Source of the DNA: Chlorobiales bacterium
Lineage (GTDB): Bacteria > Bacteroidota > Chlorobiia > Chlorobiales > Chlorobiaceae
NCBI GenBank assembly: GCA_022360275.1
Contig: JAKSDC010000067.1
Span: 1-15,730 of the forward strand
Length of the DNA: 15,730 nt
Direction: 5' to 3'
In this document: positions 1-8,167 of the stretch, in pieces
How positions within the stretch are numbered: position 1 is the first letter of the stretch
How the letters are laid out: the number at the start of each line of letters is the position of its first letter
Notes under the pieces: model-generated
Told to the model about the DNA's origin: nothing
The model's database searches: none
Seen by the model: only the letters and a program-made list of their open reading frames with translations
Translations under genes and position numbers: made by a program

Positions 1-2340
1 CAAGCCGGTGCCCGCAAGCAGCAATGCCACCGCAAAACCTGCAAAAGAAAGCTTCCTTCCGTTTTCAAAGCCTCCTCTGTCGAAAGAAAAGACGACCTCA
101 TGCTCTCCCTCCGGTACCGGAACCCCTCTCAGCAGGCCGTTCGTCCTGAACATCTGCTGCTCACCGCCATCGATCTTCACCTTCCAGCGCAAAGGATAAT
201 ACACCTCGCTCAGCACAAGAAACGCCTCTTCTTCGGCATTTACCGAAAGCACAATGTTCTCAGGCATCACCTCGATTGAGGAAACATTTGCCCTGCCAAA
301 CTGTTTGCTGCCCTTCCAGGGTGCATCCTCCACCAGAGCCTGTGTTGCTATATCGATCCCGCCATCGAGCAATCTCCCATACACATCGTCACCCTGCCCT
401 ACAGAAATCCCCTCACGGACAAACCAAGCACGCGGCATTGAATCGGACAACCGGTATACCCTTGTGTCGAAAGATCCTCTTGTCAAACGGAGTTCCCCAT
501 CATAAACAGCGTCAAGCAGCGGATGATCGACAGGCGTCGTACTGAGGACATACCGGACATTCAGCATTCTCAAAAGGTCTATATTGGCAAGGTTTTTCGA
601 AACCCTGAGCGCCTCGTCGTATACCTTGAGTTTAGCCGGATGATAGCCTCCTGCAGACTCGATGCCGAACACCGAAAACTTGTTCTCTGGAAAAAGCGAT
701 CCCGCCGGATAAATCCTGAACATGCCGGACTCGGCACGTAAAAAACCGGTGACCCCGTCCTCTGCGAACGCTTTTTCGAGGTAATGCCCGGGAACCAGCT
801 GTGAAGACCGGAACGAATCGGTCGAAGGAGAAACAATTTGACGATCAACAAGAAACAGGTCGGAAAGAGCAAGCAGTGTCAGCAATGATCCCGTAAAGAC
901 CATTCCGGTGACTTTTTTCGAGCGGAGCCACACTACGGCTGCAAAAAGTCCCCCGAAACACACCATGGAAAAAAAACTGCTTTTCCAGAGATTCCAGCGC
1001 ACCTGGTCAATCATAACGGCAAGCTCGGGACTGTCGACAGGGGGTATCGGAAAAAAAGAACGGATAAACGTTTCGACGGGTTCTTCGGCAAACAAAAACA
1101 GCAGTGTGCCGAGAGCAAGGAGTAACGCACCCCATTTCAGCAGGCGCGCGCTCTCACTCTTGACCTCCCGCATAACCGTATGCAAACCAAACCCGGCAAG
1201 CATCGCGAGATTCAGAGATACCGCGATGAGGGCCATCGACGGAACTCTGAAACGGCTGAAAAACGGCACAAAATGATAAAAGAGATCATACACCGGGCTG
1301 AAATACTTTCCAAAAGCAAGAAAAACCATCAACACCGTCCCTCCGGCAAGAAACCGGACAAATCCCAGTTTCCGCTGCGAAATGAATCCTATAACCGCAA
1401 GGCAAAGCACCACAAACCCGGCATAGTTCGGATAATCGGTAAAAGGCATCTTTCCCCAGTAGGCAATGCCTCCGAAACCTGCGGCGCCCGGAAGCAGGTA
1501 GGTCATGAACTCTGTGGGATGCATCGACCACATCGTAGCGTACTCATAAGCCGCCCCTCCTCCGCTCCCCGCACCCCTCACTGAAAAGGGAGTATATTCG
1601 AAAACAGGGAGGTACAGAGCGGCGGACATGATAACCGCGATGCAGAGCGCAACGAAAATCATCGCGGATTTTTTAAATTTTTCCGCTCCCGAAGCACCTG
1701 TAGCCAGTTTGAGCACAATCAGCAGAAACACGAGCAGCCAGGTATAGTAAGCGATCTGAACATGCCCCCGCTGCAGCTGAAACCCGGTCAGAAGAGCAAG
1801 AATCCCCATGTCCGAAGGACGCATATTGTCCAGAAGCCGGAGCGCCGCCCACAACACCCAGGGCATATAGGCGGCGGTCATCAGCTGGCTCCCGTGTCCA
1901 TACACAAACATCGTGACCATGTAAGGGGTCATCATAAATGCCGCACCTCCCAGAAATGCGGCCATATCATGCAGCTTGAAATAACGCAGCAGCACAAATC
2001 CGCCCAAACCGGCAAACACGAAATGAAGCAGCTGCAGCGACAAACCGTTCACCTGAAACAAACCGAGCAAAACCCCCGGATAGTAGAGGCCGTTCAGGTA
2101 GGTAAACGCCTCGACCGTCGGCATTCCCGAGAAAGACCAGGGCTGCCACAACGGATAACGGCCGGCTTCCTGGTACACTGCATCGAGGGCAATGGATGTC
2201 GCCATGGGACTGATACTATCGGGAGAAGCCGGAACCTCGCCCTGAAAAACAACAGGGAAAAAGATCCCCGCAGCAAGCAACAGATATCCAAGCAGTGAAA
2301 GAAGAAACGACGGTATTGAGTTTTTTACTGACCCGCTCAC
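1..2340 (-). CDS. YfhO-family GT-C-like membrane glycosyltransferase (partial, C-terminus beyond window)
   Basis: The reading frame is open for 780 codons from a GTG at 2340 to base 1, so only the last residues are missing. An in-frame TAA lies 18 bases before the GTG, and no other start fits better. The protein opens with a hydrophobic helix (near residues 10-32) and a short outside loop with acidic residues (PASPDSISP, then WQPWSFSGMP), followed by many membrane helices to about residue 480. After that comes a long soluble stretch ending in a beta-rich domain (GEHEVVFSFD), and another hydrophobic segment begins at the window edge. This is the layout of Pfam 'YfhO' proteins, which resemble GT-C transferases using lipid-linked sugars outside the membrane; Bacillus YfhO is linked to lipoteichoic acid glycosylation. 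The gene follows the flippase by 29 bases, so it probably modifies a surface glycan. Family call is good; substrate is unknown. Confidence 0.82.
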   Translation of the reverse strand, partial: MSGSVKNSIPSFLLSLLGYLLLAAGIFFPVVFQGEVPASPDSISPMATSIALDAVYQEAGRYPLWQPWSFSGMPTVEAFTYLNGLYYPGVLLGLFQVNGLSLQLLHFVFAGLGGFVLLRYFKLHDMAAFLGGAAFMMTPYMVTMFVYGHGSQLMTAAYMPWVLWAALRLLDNMRPSDMGILALLTGFQLQRGHVQIAYYTWLLVFLLIVLKLATGASGAEKFKKSAMIFVALCIAVIMSAALYLPVFEYTPFSVRGAGSGGGAAYEYATMWSMHPTEFMTYLLPGAAGFGGIAYWGKMPFTDYPNYAGFVVLCLAVIGFISQRKLGFVRFLAGGTVLMVFLAFGKYFSPVYDLFYHFVPFFSRFRVPSMALIAVSLNLAMLAGFGLHTVMREVKSESARLLKWGALLLALGTLLFLFAEEPVETFIRSFFPIPPVDSPELAVMIDQVRWNLWKSSFFSMVCFGGLFAAVVWLRSKKVTGMVFTGSLLTLLALSDLFLVDRQIVSPSTDSFRSSQLVPGHYLEKAFAEDGVTGFLRAESGMFRIYPAGSLFPENKFSVFGIESAGGYHPAKLKVYDEALRVSKNLANIDLLRMLNVRYVLSTTPVDHPLLDAVYDGELRLTRGSFDTRVYRLSDSMPRAWFVREGISVGQGDDVYGRLLDGGIDIATQALVEDAPWKGSKQFGRANVSSIEVMPENIVLSVNAEEEAFLVLSEVYYPLRWKVKIDGGEQQMFRTNGLLRGVPVPEGEHEVVFSFDRGGFENGRKLSFAGFAVALLLAGTGL

Positions 2341-2369
2341 GATTTTTCCCGGACGTTACAGAGAAATAA

Positions 2370-3851
2370 CTATTTTTTAACAAAAGCAAACAGCTCCAAA
2401 ATAACGTCCAGCTCTTCCTGTTCCAACTGCATTACCCTGATAAACAGTAAATACACAGCAAAAACAAGCAATGCGCCGCCGGCAAGGGACAGCGGCGCCT
2501 GGAGCATCTCAAAAACAGGGCTCGCTGCAGCAAGGACAATACCCGATATCACGCCTGCCGCAAGCGGCTTGAAAAGCGGGATGCTGAATGCATGGATACC
2601 CAGAAGCGTCCGTACCTCGACAACCCTGACTGCGGCAAGCAGGCAATACACCGCAGCAAGCGCCATTGCAGCACCGTTCATGCCGAATTCAGGGATGAGC
2701 AGCATGTTGAGCACAATATGCACCGCAAGCCCGGCAAGGTTGTTCACAAAACATACCCTCGAATAACCGGCCATCTGCAGCACGGTATCATACAGCCCGA
2801 AACCGGACTGCACCAAAACAGCAAAAACAAGAATAACCAGTACCGGTTCAGCAACGACGAAAGCATCTCCAAACAGCAGCAGTACGGTTTCGGGCATCAC
2901 CAGCAAGAGAACGGCAAGAGGCATCGACACCATTACCACCCACCGGCTTACAACTTTGAAGAGTTTTTCCAGTTCCCTCATTTCACCCCGGCTATGCATT
3001 CCGGCAAACAATGGGGCTGCTATCCCGGCAAACGCCAGTAAAACCGACCGCATCAGACCCGCTGTTCTGGCCGCAGGCTGATACAGCCCTACGGTTTCAG
3101 GACCGGTATACCATCCAAGCATCAGGATATCCAGCCAGTGGCTTACCATACCCGCCAGAGCCACAAACATCAGGGGACGAGCGTACCGCAGCATCTCTTT
3201 GTCGGCCCCGGCATGCAGCAGTTCCTCTGCAGAAATCCCGGTAATACGGCGAAGCTGTATCCACAACCAGGCAAACCCGGCAAACGCCGACAAAGGCAGG
3301 GAAAAAAGCAGTGCCGGTGCATCTCCGACAAACAAACTGATCAGGACTGTAAGCAACAACATCCCCCCGGGGACAAGTATCTGCCCGGCAATAATCTTGG
3401 GCCGCAGCTTTCCGTACGCCTGAACGGCATGCCCACCGACCGCGACAAGCACATGAAACGGCACCGAACACGCATAACAGACCAGCGTAAGGTACAACAG
3501 GTTTCCGCCGTTGAGCACATCTGCAAGAAAACCCGAGAAAATCAACAGAACGAAGGTAACCGGCAACGAGTAGAGCAGGGAAACTTTCAGAGCCGAAGCA
3601 ACCAGTTCGGATCGTTTACGGGAACGGGCCTCCTGCATATTGACAAACCGAAGAACTCCGAGATCAAGACCGCTTACAGCAAGCACCTCGGCAACCTGGA
3701 GAACCGCGAGCGAAAGCGCATAGACCCCCAGATACTCCGCCCCCATCAGCTTGGCAACCACGAGGTTGAAGAAAAAACGTATGCCCTGCCCGGCAACAAA
3801 CCCCGCGAAAGAAAACCCTGCTTCCCTGGCTATGGTTACCTGCTGTTTCAT
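2370..3851 (-). CDS. Oligosaccharide flippase (Wzx/MOP superfamily)
   Basis: A 493-residue, almost wholly hydrophobic protein with about 12-14 membrane segments and no signal peptide. The start (AREAGFSFAGFVAGQGIRF, then AKLMGAEYLGVYAL) is typical of polysaccharide biosynthesis flippases: an N-terminal helix pair with GxGxxF-like spacing, then a loop with the 'lGaeyyGvyaL' signature. Family members move undecaprenyl-linked oligosaccharides across the inner membrane. The ATG overlaps the stop of the preceding GT2 gene by four bases (ATGA), which points to translational coupling. With two glycosyltransferases upstream and a YfhO protein downstream, it most likely exports a short glycan for an envelope polysaccharide or glycoconjugate. 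No polymerase (Wzy) is visible here. Length is usual for the family; the substrate cannot be read from sequence. Confidence 0.9.
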   Translation of the reverse strand: MKQQVTIAREAGFSFAGFVAGQGIRFFFNLVVAKLMGAEYLGVYALSLAVLQVAEVLAVSGLDLGVLRFVNMQEARSRKRSELVASALKVSLLYSLPVTFVLLIFSGFLADVLNGGNLLYLTLVCYACSVPFHVLVAVGGHAVQAYGKLRPKIIAGQILVPGGMLLLTVLISLFVGDAPALLFSLPLSAFAGFAWLWIQLRRITGISAEELLHAGADKEMLRYARPLMFVALAGMVSHWLDILMLGWYTGPETVGLYQPAARTAGLMRSVLLAFAGIAAPLFAGMHSRGEMRELEKLFKVVSRWVVMVSMPLAVLLLVMPETVLLLFGDAFVVAEPVLVILVFAVLVQSGFGLYDTVLQMAGYSRVCFVNNLAGLAVHIVLNMLLIPEFGMNGAAMALAAVYCLLAAVRVVEVRTLLGIHAFSIPLFKPLAAGVISGIVLAAASPVFEMLQAPLSLAGGALLVFAVYLLFIRVMQLEQEELDVILELFAFVKK

Positions 3852-4708
3852 TGCCGTTCCTCCGGTTCACGCTGCCTGAAACTACGAACAGCAGCCAATC
3901 CCCGAACAAACCTTACCGGTGCAAGCAGGATATATATGATTATACCCGTCCAGGCATGGTATTTAAGCAGCAGTCTCAGCATCGCCAGGTTCTTTCTCCA
4001 GAGCTTCGACAAGTCGAGTTCACCTCCCCCTGAAGCGCTCACCCGATGCCATACCTTCGAGGCCGGGACATAGAGAATTTTTTTCCCTGCTTTCCTAATC
4101 CTCAACGACAGATCGACATCCTCCCCGTACAGCGGAAACGCAGGATCAAATCCCCCCGCGTCCCTGAAATCGCTTGTACGCATGGCAAGACAGCAGCCCG
4201 AGGCGTAACCTGTATCAAAGGGCCGTTCGAAACGTTCGCCGTCCCGTTCACGGATCCCCCGGTGAGCGATCCATCCTGTCTGAAGGTTCACCTCGCCGCC
4301 GGCATACCAGATCCGGCCAGGCCGGGTCATGAAATAGATACGGGGAACAGCTATTGCAACGTCTTTCCTCTCCCGCAAGGGAGCAATAAGCGGATTGAGA
4401 AAATCCGGGGCGACAATCGTGTCGTTATTGAGAAACACCACATAAGCGGCGCCGTCCTTCCGGGCTCGTTCATACCCTGCATTACAGCCGCCGCCGAATC
4501 CCCGGTTACTGTTCAGCTCGAGAATGTCATATTGAGAAAAACGCTGCCGGATGCGCTCAACCGACCTGTCGGTTGAACCGTTATCGACAACCATGACCCG
4601 CAGTCCAGGGAAACTTACCGAGGCAAGAGAATCAAGACACCGAATGGTATCTTCGGCATTGTTCCAGTTCACCACGATCACGTATATTGCCTCCCCCTTA
4701 CCGCTCAC
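3848..4708 (-). CDS. Glycosyltransferase family 2 (rhamnosyltransferase/WcaE-like)
   Basis: A GT-A fold transferase of 286 residues from the chosen start. Visible motifs are IVVNWNNAEDT (residues 11-21), VVDNGSTD (40-47) for nucleotide binding, FLNNDT (92-97) at the metal-binding DxD position, and YGEDVDLSLR (194-203), the acceptor-side ED motif. It should transfer a sugar from a nucleotide sugar to a glycan precursor in the cytoplasm. I chose the GTG at 4706-4708: it overlaps the TGA of the GT4 gene by four bases (GTGA) and has a GGAGGG ribosome site about 8 bases upstream. An ATG at 4759 would add 17 Arg/Gly-rich residues unlike the family and a 55-base overlap. Its stop overlaps the flippase ATG. 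A basic hydrophobic tail (about 255-275) may touch the membrane. Donor and acceptor are unknown. Confidence 0.9.
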   Translation of the reverse strand: MSGKGEAIYVIVVNWNNAEDTIRCLDSLASVSFPGLRVMVVDNGSTDRSVERIRQRFSQYDILELNSNRGFGGGCNAGYERARKDGAAYVVFLNNDTIVAPDFLNPLIAPLRERKDVAIAVPRIYFMTRPGRIWYAGGEVNLQTGWIAHRGIRERDGERFERPFDTGYASGCCLAMRTSDFRDAGGFDPAFPLYGEDVDLSLRIRKAGKKILYVPASKVWHRVSASGGGELDLSKLWRKNLAMLRLLLKYHAWTGIIIYILLAPVRFVRGLAAVRSFRQREPEERQ

Positions 4709-5844
4709 TCGACCACCCTCCCGGCGAAAACCGCGAGTCTTTCTGCAAAAACCTCCCAAGAAAGCTTCCCCGCATGTTGCTTTACCTTTTCCTCGTAGGG
4801 AATTTTTTCCCTGCTCCTGAAAAAATCACATACCGCCTCCGCAAAAGCCCGAGGTTCGAGAGACCTGACGACCATACCCGTCTCCCCTTCCCGAACGGCC
4901 TCAGGCAACCCTCCCCTGTCGGAAACCACAACAGGACGCCCGAAACCATAAGCCTGCTGTACGACTCCCGACTGTGAGGCCTCCCTGTACGGCAATACAA
5001 CAACATCAGCCGCAGAGAAAAACAGAAGCATGCGTTCGTTTGAAACAAACTCCGCATATATCTTTACCTGCCCTCCTATCCCGAGACTGCCGATACGCTC
5101 ACGGAGCTTCTTCTCGCCATAGTAGAACTCTCCGGCAATCAACAGCCGTGCCCCCGGGTAACGGCAGATGATTTCCGGCATGGCATCTATGAGGATATCA
5201 AGACCCTTGTACTCCCTGACATAACCGAAAAACAGCAGTACCGGCCCCTGAGGCTGAAGCCCCAGGATACGGCGAGCGTCCTTTTTCGGAGGCATTGTAC
5301 CCTCAGGATTGTAGACCGGATGAAACAAGGTTGTGACCGGAACCGCCGGGTAAGACTGCTCTACCTGGCGGGCGACATGCTCCGAAAGGGTTATGACACC
5401 ATCAGCCGATGCCATCAGAAGATTACGGAGCAATTTTTCACCGGGAAACTTTTCATGCGAGGAAAAGTTGTGCATCAACACGATCATTTTCCTCCCGGAA
5501 ACACCCCTGAAAAATGCGTACAGTGGAGCAAATAATCCAAGCCAGTATGCACAGAGTATGATATCGGGTTTGCGACGCCTGATACGGCGGGCAACGCAAA
5601 TCCAGGTCAAAGGGTTGATCATGTCAAGAAGCGGAAGAGCATCGCTCCCCGACTTGCCGGAAGTCCCCGGTTCGTAAACCGCCTTGCCCCGAAACAGTAT
5701 CGCCGGGTACAGCCGTCTGAAGGAAATCGCCTCAACTTCATGTCCCTGCCTGCACAAAACCTCGAGCAGCGTTGAACTGAAACGGGCAATTCCACCTTTC
5801 AGCGGAAAAAACGGGCTGACAAATGCGATGCGCAGGGTTCTCAA
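4705..5844 (-). CDS. Glycosyltransferase family 4 (GT-B, group 1)
   Basis: A 379-residue GT-B enzyme. The N-terminal Rossmann half starts RIAFVSPFFPLKGGIARFS, with the glycine-rich loop used by GT4 enzymes. The C-terminal half has LFFGYVREYKGLDILIDAM at the nucleotide-sugar domain entry and VVLPYREASQSGVVQQAYG followed by GRPVVVSDRGGLPEAV, the E-x7-E-like donor-binding region of group 1 transferases. It should use a nucleotide-activated sugar in the cytoplasm. The start appears to be TTG at 5842-5844: the frame closes with TAA at 5869-5871, there is no ATG or GTG between, and the family normally begins just before the first beta strand. There is no clear Shine-Dalgarno. It lies 48 bases after ptsH and overlaps the GT2 gene by four bases. 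Sugar specificity is unknown. Confidence 0.9.
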   Translation of the reverse strand: MRTLRIAFVSPFFPLKGGIARFSSTLLEVLCRQGHEVEAISFRRLYPAILFRGKAVYEPGTSGKSGSDALPLLDMINPLTWICVARRIRRRKPDIILCAYWLGLFAPLYAFFRGVSGRKMIVLMHNFSSHEKFPGEKLLRNLLMASADGVITLSEHVARQVEQSYPAVPVTTLFHPVYNPEGTMPPKKDARRILGLQPQGPVLLFFGYVREYKGLDILIDAMPEIICRYPGARLLIAGEFYYGEKKLRERIGSLGIGGQVKIYAEFVSNERMLLFFSAADVVVLPYREASQSGVVQQAYGFGRPVVVSDRGGLPEAVREGETGMVVRSLEPRAFAEAVCDFFRSREKIPYEEKVKQHAGKLSWEVFAERLAVFAGRVVE

Positions 5845-5892
5845 GGCAAGTCGGCAATGAGGGTTTTGTTATACGCTTAAAAGACTCCGGAC

Positions 5893-6159
5893 TTACTGTT
5901 CTCCGAAACCTTGCTCGAAAAAATCTATCAGCTGCTTTGCGGCTTCCTCTTCATCTTCACCGTCAAGTTTCAGGATAAGTTTCGTGCCTTTCGGCGCAGC
6001 AAGGCTCATAACTCCGATGATCGACTTTGCGTTTACTTCGGATCCGCGCATTTCAATAAAAAAATCGGATTTGAAACGCGAGGCGAGCTTGACAACCGCC
6101 GCAGCCGGACGGGTATGCAATCCCGCCTTGTTTTTAACGATAACTTCCTGGATAATCAC
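5893..6159 (-). CDS. ptsH: HPr phosphocarrier protein
   Basis: An 88-residue protein of normal HPr length. His15 lies in AGLHTRPAA, the site phosphorylated by enzyme I, and Ser46 lies in NAKSIIGVMSLAA, the site used by HPr kinase/phosphorylase. The tail has the usual acidic helix (GEDEEEAAKQLIDFF). Both phosphorylation sites are intact. The start is GTG (6157-6159), placed where HPr proteins normally begin; I see no good Shine-Dalgarno. No PTS transporter or enzyme I gene is in view, and the neighbours are an acetyltransferase upstream and glycosyltransferases downstream. Green sulfur bacteria are autotrophs not known for PTS sugar uptake, so a regulatory role through Ser46 and HprK is more likely than sugar transport. 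Identity is very secure; the role here is inferred. Confidence 0.95.
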   Translation of the reverse strand: MIIQEVIVKNKAGLHTRPAAAVVKLASRFKSDFFIEMRGSEVNAKSIIGVMSLAAPKGTKLILKLDGEDEEEAAKQLIDFFEQGFGEQ

Positions 6160-6194
6160 GTATTAAAAAAGTCAAGAGTAAAAATTCAAAAGGC

Positions 6195-6256
6195 AAAAAG
6201 CTTGATAGCTTGATACCCGGTTCCTCTGAATGGAATAAACGGTGTAAGCCATTCAG
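6195..6256 (-). terminator. Tandem hairpins after the acetyltransferase gene, possible weak terminator
   Basis: Directly after the TAG at 6257-6259 there is an 8-bp inverted repeat (CTGAATGG at 6226-6233 with CCATTCAG at 6249-6256, 15-base loop) without a T-run. Further on, a short AAGCT/AGCTT stem (6198-6202 and 6207-6211, 4-base loop) is followed on the minus strand by five T's (complement of 6195-6199). The second part has the shape of a weak intrinsic terminator. Together they could separate obgE/acetyltransferase from ptsH and the glycan genes, or act as an mRNA processing or stability element. The second stem is only 5 bp and AT-rich, so confidence is low. Confidence 0.3.
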
Positions 6257-6742
6257 CTACCTAGCCATCTCGCCACCAAGCTCTTTTATCATAGCGATCT
6301 CGTCACAAGCCATGAGTTTAGGGCAGTTTATACAATCCCTCCAAATTTTCTGCGGAAACATCTCCTTGCTCACTTCCCGGTAACCCAGGCTGAGAAAAAA
6401 AACAGGGTTCAGCGTGAGAACAAAAGCTGTTGTAACCCCCTCTTCCCTGAGAACATCCTCAGCTTTCCCGACAAGCATGCTGCCCACCCCGCGCCGCTTA
6501 AATGAATCAATAACAGCAAGGGTACGTATTTCAGCAAGATGAAGCGTAAAAAAGGAGATCGCACACGACCCGATAACCCTCCTGTCGTGCTCGGCAACCA
6601 AAAAGTTACGAATATTCTCGATAATATTCTCAGGCGACCGCTTCAGCATAAATCCCCTGTCCGCATAAAGAGCCGTTATATCTCCTATCGCTTCAGCATC
6701 GGCAAGACGCGCCGTCCTTATGGTAATACCCCCTGATGCCAT
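6257..6742 (-). CDS. GNAT acetyltransferase, short N-acetylglutamate synthase-like (COG1246)
   Basis: A 161-residue single-domain GNAT enzyme that should transfer acetyl from acetyl-CoA. The core shows the beta4 strand AEIRTLAVIDSFKRRGVGSMLV, with R-R-G-V-G as the CoA pyrophosphate loop (Q/RxxGxG/A), followed by FVLTLNPVFFLSLGYREV, the usual 'FaLT...FFe.lGF' segment. The C-terminal part FPQKIWRDCINCPKLMACDE with three cysteines (C-x2-C-x5-C) matches what I remember of short ArgA-like N-acetyltransferases in Geobacter and relatives. That suggests the first step of arginine synthesis (N-acetylglutamate formation). There is no amino-acid-kinase domain as in classical ArgA. The ATG is 8 bases after the obgE stop, so the two are co-transcribed. 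GNAT assignment is secure; the glutamate substrate is an inference. Confidence 0.85.
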   Translation of the reverse strand: MASGGITIRTARLADAEAIGDITALYADRGFMLKRSPENIIENIRNFLVAEHDRRVIGSCAISFFTLHLAEIRTLAVIDSFKRRGVGSMLVGKAEDVLREEGVTTAFVLTLNPVFFLSLGYREVSKEMFPQKIWRDCINCPKLMACDEIAMIKELGGEMAR

Positions 6743-6750
6743 GCTCCGTT

Positions 6751-7764
6751 TTACCCTGACTTTGTTTCACACTGCCGAGGAACGTTCCTCGACAGCTCAA
6801 TTTTTTCCCATAACACATCCTTCAACTTTTCAAGCCCATGCCCTGTTATGCTCGAAACCTGCAGCACCTCTACCTCATCCCTCATTACAGGACAACCGAA
6901 ATTTTCAGGGACGACATCCATTTTTGTAATCAACAGCACTCTCGGTTTACGCAGCATCTCGGGATCGAACTTTTCCATCTCTTTCAGGAGCATCCCATAT
7001 TCAGCGGCAATATCCTCAGCTTCGGCGGAAACCAGTACAGCCAGGACTTTAGTCCGCTCAATATGCTTGAGAAACCGGAGCCCCAGTCCTTTGCCCTCAG
7101 CCGCCCCCTCAATGATTCCGGGAATATCCGCCATCACAAACGAGTTGTAGTTCCTGTACTGGACAATTCCGAGATTCGGCACAAGAGTCGTAAACGGATA
7201 ATCGGCTATTTTAGGTTTTGCCGCACTCATTGCAGAAATCAACGTCGATTTTCCCGCATTGGGAAACCCCACAAGCCCCACATCGGCAATCAGTTTCAGT
7301 TCGAGCTCGATCTCAAGACCCTCTCCCTTGCCTCCGGGCTCGGCATACCTGGGAGCCTGATGGGTAGCCGATGCGAAATGAGGATTTCCTTTACCGCCTT
7401 TGCCCCCCTTTGCTACAAGCAGTTCCTCTCCGTTTTTGGTAAGATCGGCAATCTGAGCGCCGTTTTCAGCATCCCTGACAACAGTGCCGCAGGGAACGGG
7501 AATCACGATATCTTTCCCCGTCTTCCCGTTTTTCTTTGCACCCTGCCCGTGAACCCCCCTTTGCGCCTCGTAACGCTTCCTGTACCTGAAATCAAGCAGG
7601 GTGGACATCTGGCTGTGCGCTCTGAGATACACATGACCGCCTCGACCCCCGTCACCACCGTCAGGCCCTCCTTTCGGTATATATTTCTCCCTCCGGAAAC
7701 TCATACAACCGTTTCCGCCGTCACCTGCCTTCACATATATTTTTGCACTGTCAACAAATTTCAT
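6751..7764 (-). CDS. obgE: Obg-family GTPase
   Basis: A 337-residue Obg/CgtA GTPase that acts in large ribosomal subunit assembly and stress control. The glycine-rich Obg fold covers residues 1-160 (AGDGGNGCMSFRREKYIPKG, GGPDGGDGGRGG, AKGGKGGKGNPHFASA). The G domain follows: G1 GFPNAGKS (166-173), switch I FTTLVPNLG (191-199), G3 DIPG (213-216), G4 TKMD (280-283, Thr in place of the common Asn) and G5 SSIT (304-307). The variable C-terminal OCT domain seen in Bacillus is absent; the end is a short polar tail. The ATG at 7764 is preceded by AAGGG at a suitable distance. It heads the minus-strand block and is divergent from xseB. Confidence 0.97.
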   Translation of the reverse strand: MKFVDSAKIYVKAGDGGNGCMSFRREKYIPKGGPDGGDGGRGGHVYLRAHSQMSTLLDFRYRKRYEAQRGVHGQGAKKNGKTGKDIVIPVPCGTVVRDAENGAQIADLTKNGEELLVAKGGKGGKGNPHFASATHQAPRYAEPGGKGEGLEIELELKLIADVGLVGFPNAGKSTLISAMSAAKPKIADYPFTTLVPNLGIVQYRNYNSFVMADIPGIIEGAAEGKGLGLRFLKHIERTKVLAVLVSAEAEDIAAEYGMLLKEMEKFDPEMLRKPRVLLITKMDVVPENFGCPVMRDEVEVLQVSSITGHGLEKLKDVLWEKIELSRNVPRQCETKSG

Positions 7765-7843
7765 ACAAATCCCTTATTTCCTTTTTCACCCTTCAGCTTA
7801 TTCACCGGCAACTATTCATTAGTCATTTAGGTCGTCTTTAACT
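7765..7843. promoter_or_regulatory. Divergent intergenic region between obgE and xseB
   Basis: These 79 bases separate two genes read in opposite directions, so at least one promoter for each must lie here or nearby. The sequence is AT-rich near the xseB side. On the minus strand a ribosome site (AAGGG) precedes obgE. I could not pick convincing -35/-10 pairs; TTGCCG and TGAAAA spaced 17 bases apart on the minus strand is the best but poor. The role is inferred from gene layout alone. Confidence 0.35.
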
Positions 7844-8152
7844 ATGTTATCTGAAGAAACAAACCGTCAACCCCTCAGCACCGCACCTGATCACATGAGC
7901 CAGAAAAAAAAAGCTACCATAGAGGAGCTTATTGCAAGACTCGAAGAGATAACCGGAAAAATGGAAAACCCCGATACAGGCATCGATCAATCGATCAAAC
8001 TTTACGAGGAGGGGCTTAAAATTGCAGATGTCTGCAGAAAAAGACTCCTGGATGCCCGGCAGAAAATCGAAGTCATCAATCCCGGATCCTCCGAAGAAAA
8101 ACAGCCGGAACCGGAAAAAAAACAGGATTACGGCCTGTTCAGCAACTCCTGA
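7844..8152 (+). CDS. xseB: Exodeoxyribonuclease VII small subunit
   Basis: XseB is the small subunit that joins XseA to form exonuclease VII, which degrades single-stranded DNA. The family core is clear: ATIEELIARLEEITGKMENP, then DQSIKLYEEGLKIADVCRKRL and the helix DARQKIEVI, a two-helix coiled hairpin. The tail is charged (EEKQPEPEKKQDYGLF). The first ATG gives 102 residues; a second in-frame ATG at 7895 gives 85, closer to the usual ~80, and the core begins just after it. Neither has a clear Shine-Dalgarno, so the start is undecided. It is divergent from obgE and convergent with gatB (15-base gap). The large subunit gene xseA is not in the window. Confidence 0.92.
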   Translation: MLSEETNRQPLSTAPDHMSQKKKATIEELIARLEEITGKMENPDTGIDQSIKLYEEGLKIADVCRKRLLDARQKIEVINPGSSEEKQPEPEKKQDYGLFSNS

Positions 8153-8167
8153 CAATCACCCGCTCTC

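Noticed and set aside
3138..4073. Plus-strand open frame of 311 codons opposite the flippase and GT2 genes
   Set aside because: It lies antisense to two clear genes and is rich in Arg, Gln, His and Pro, as expected from the complement of membrane-protein codons. No family motif is visible.
6838..7830. Plus-strand open frame of 330 codons opposite obgE
   Set aside because: The minus strand carries a fully conserved Obg GTPase here; the opposite reading has no domain and ends in the intergenic gap.
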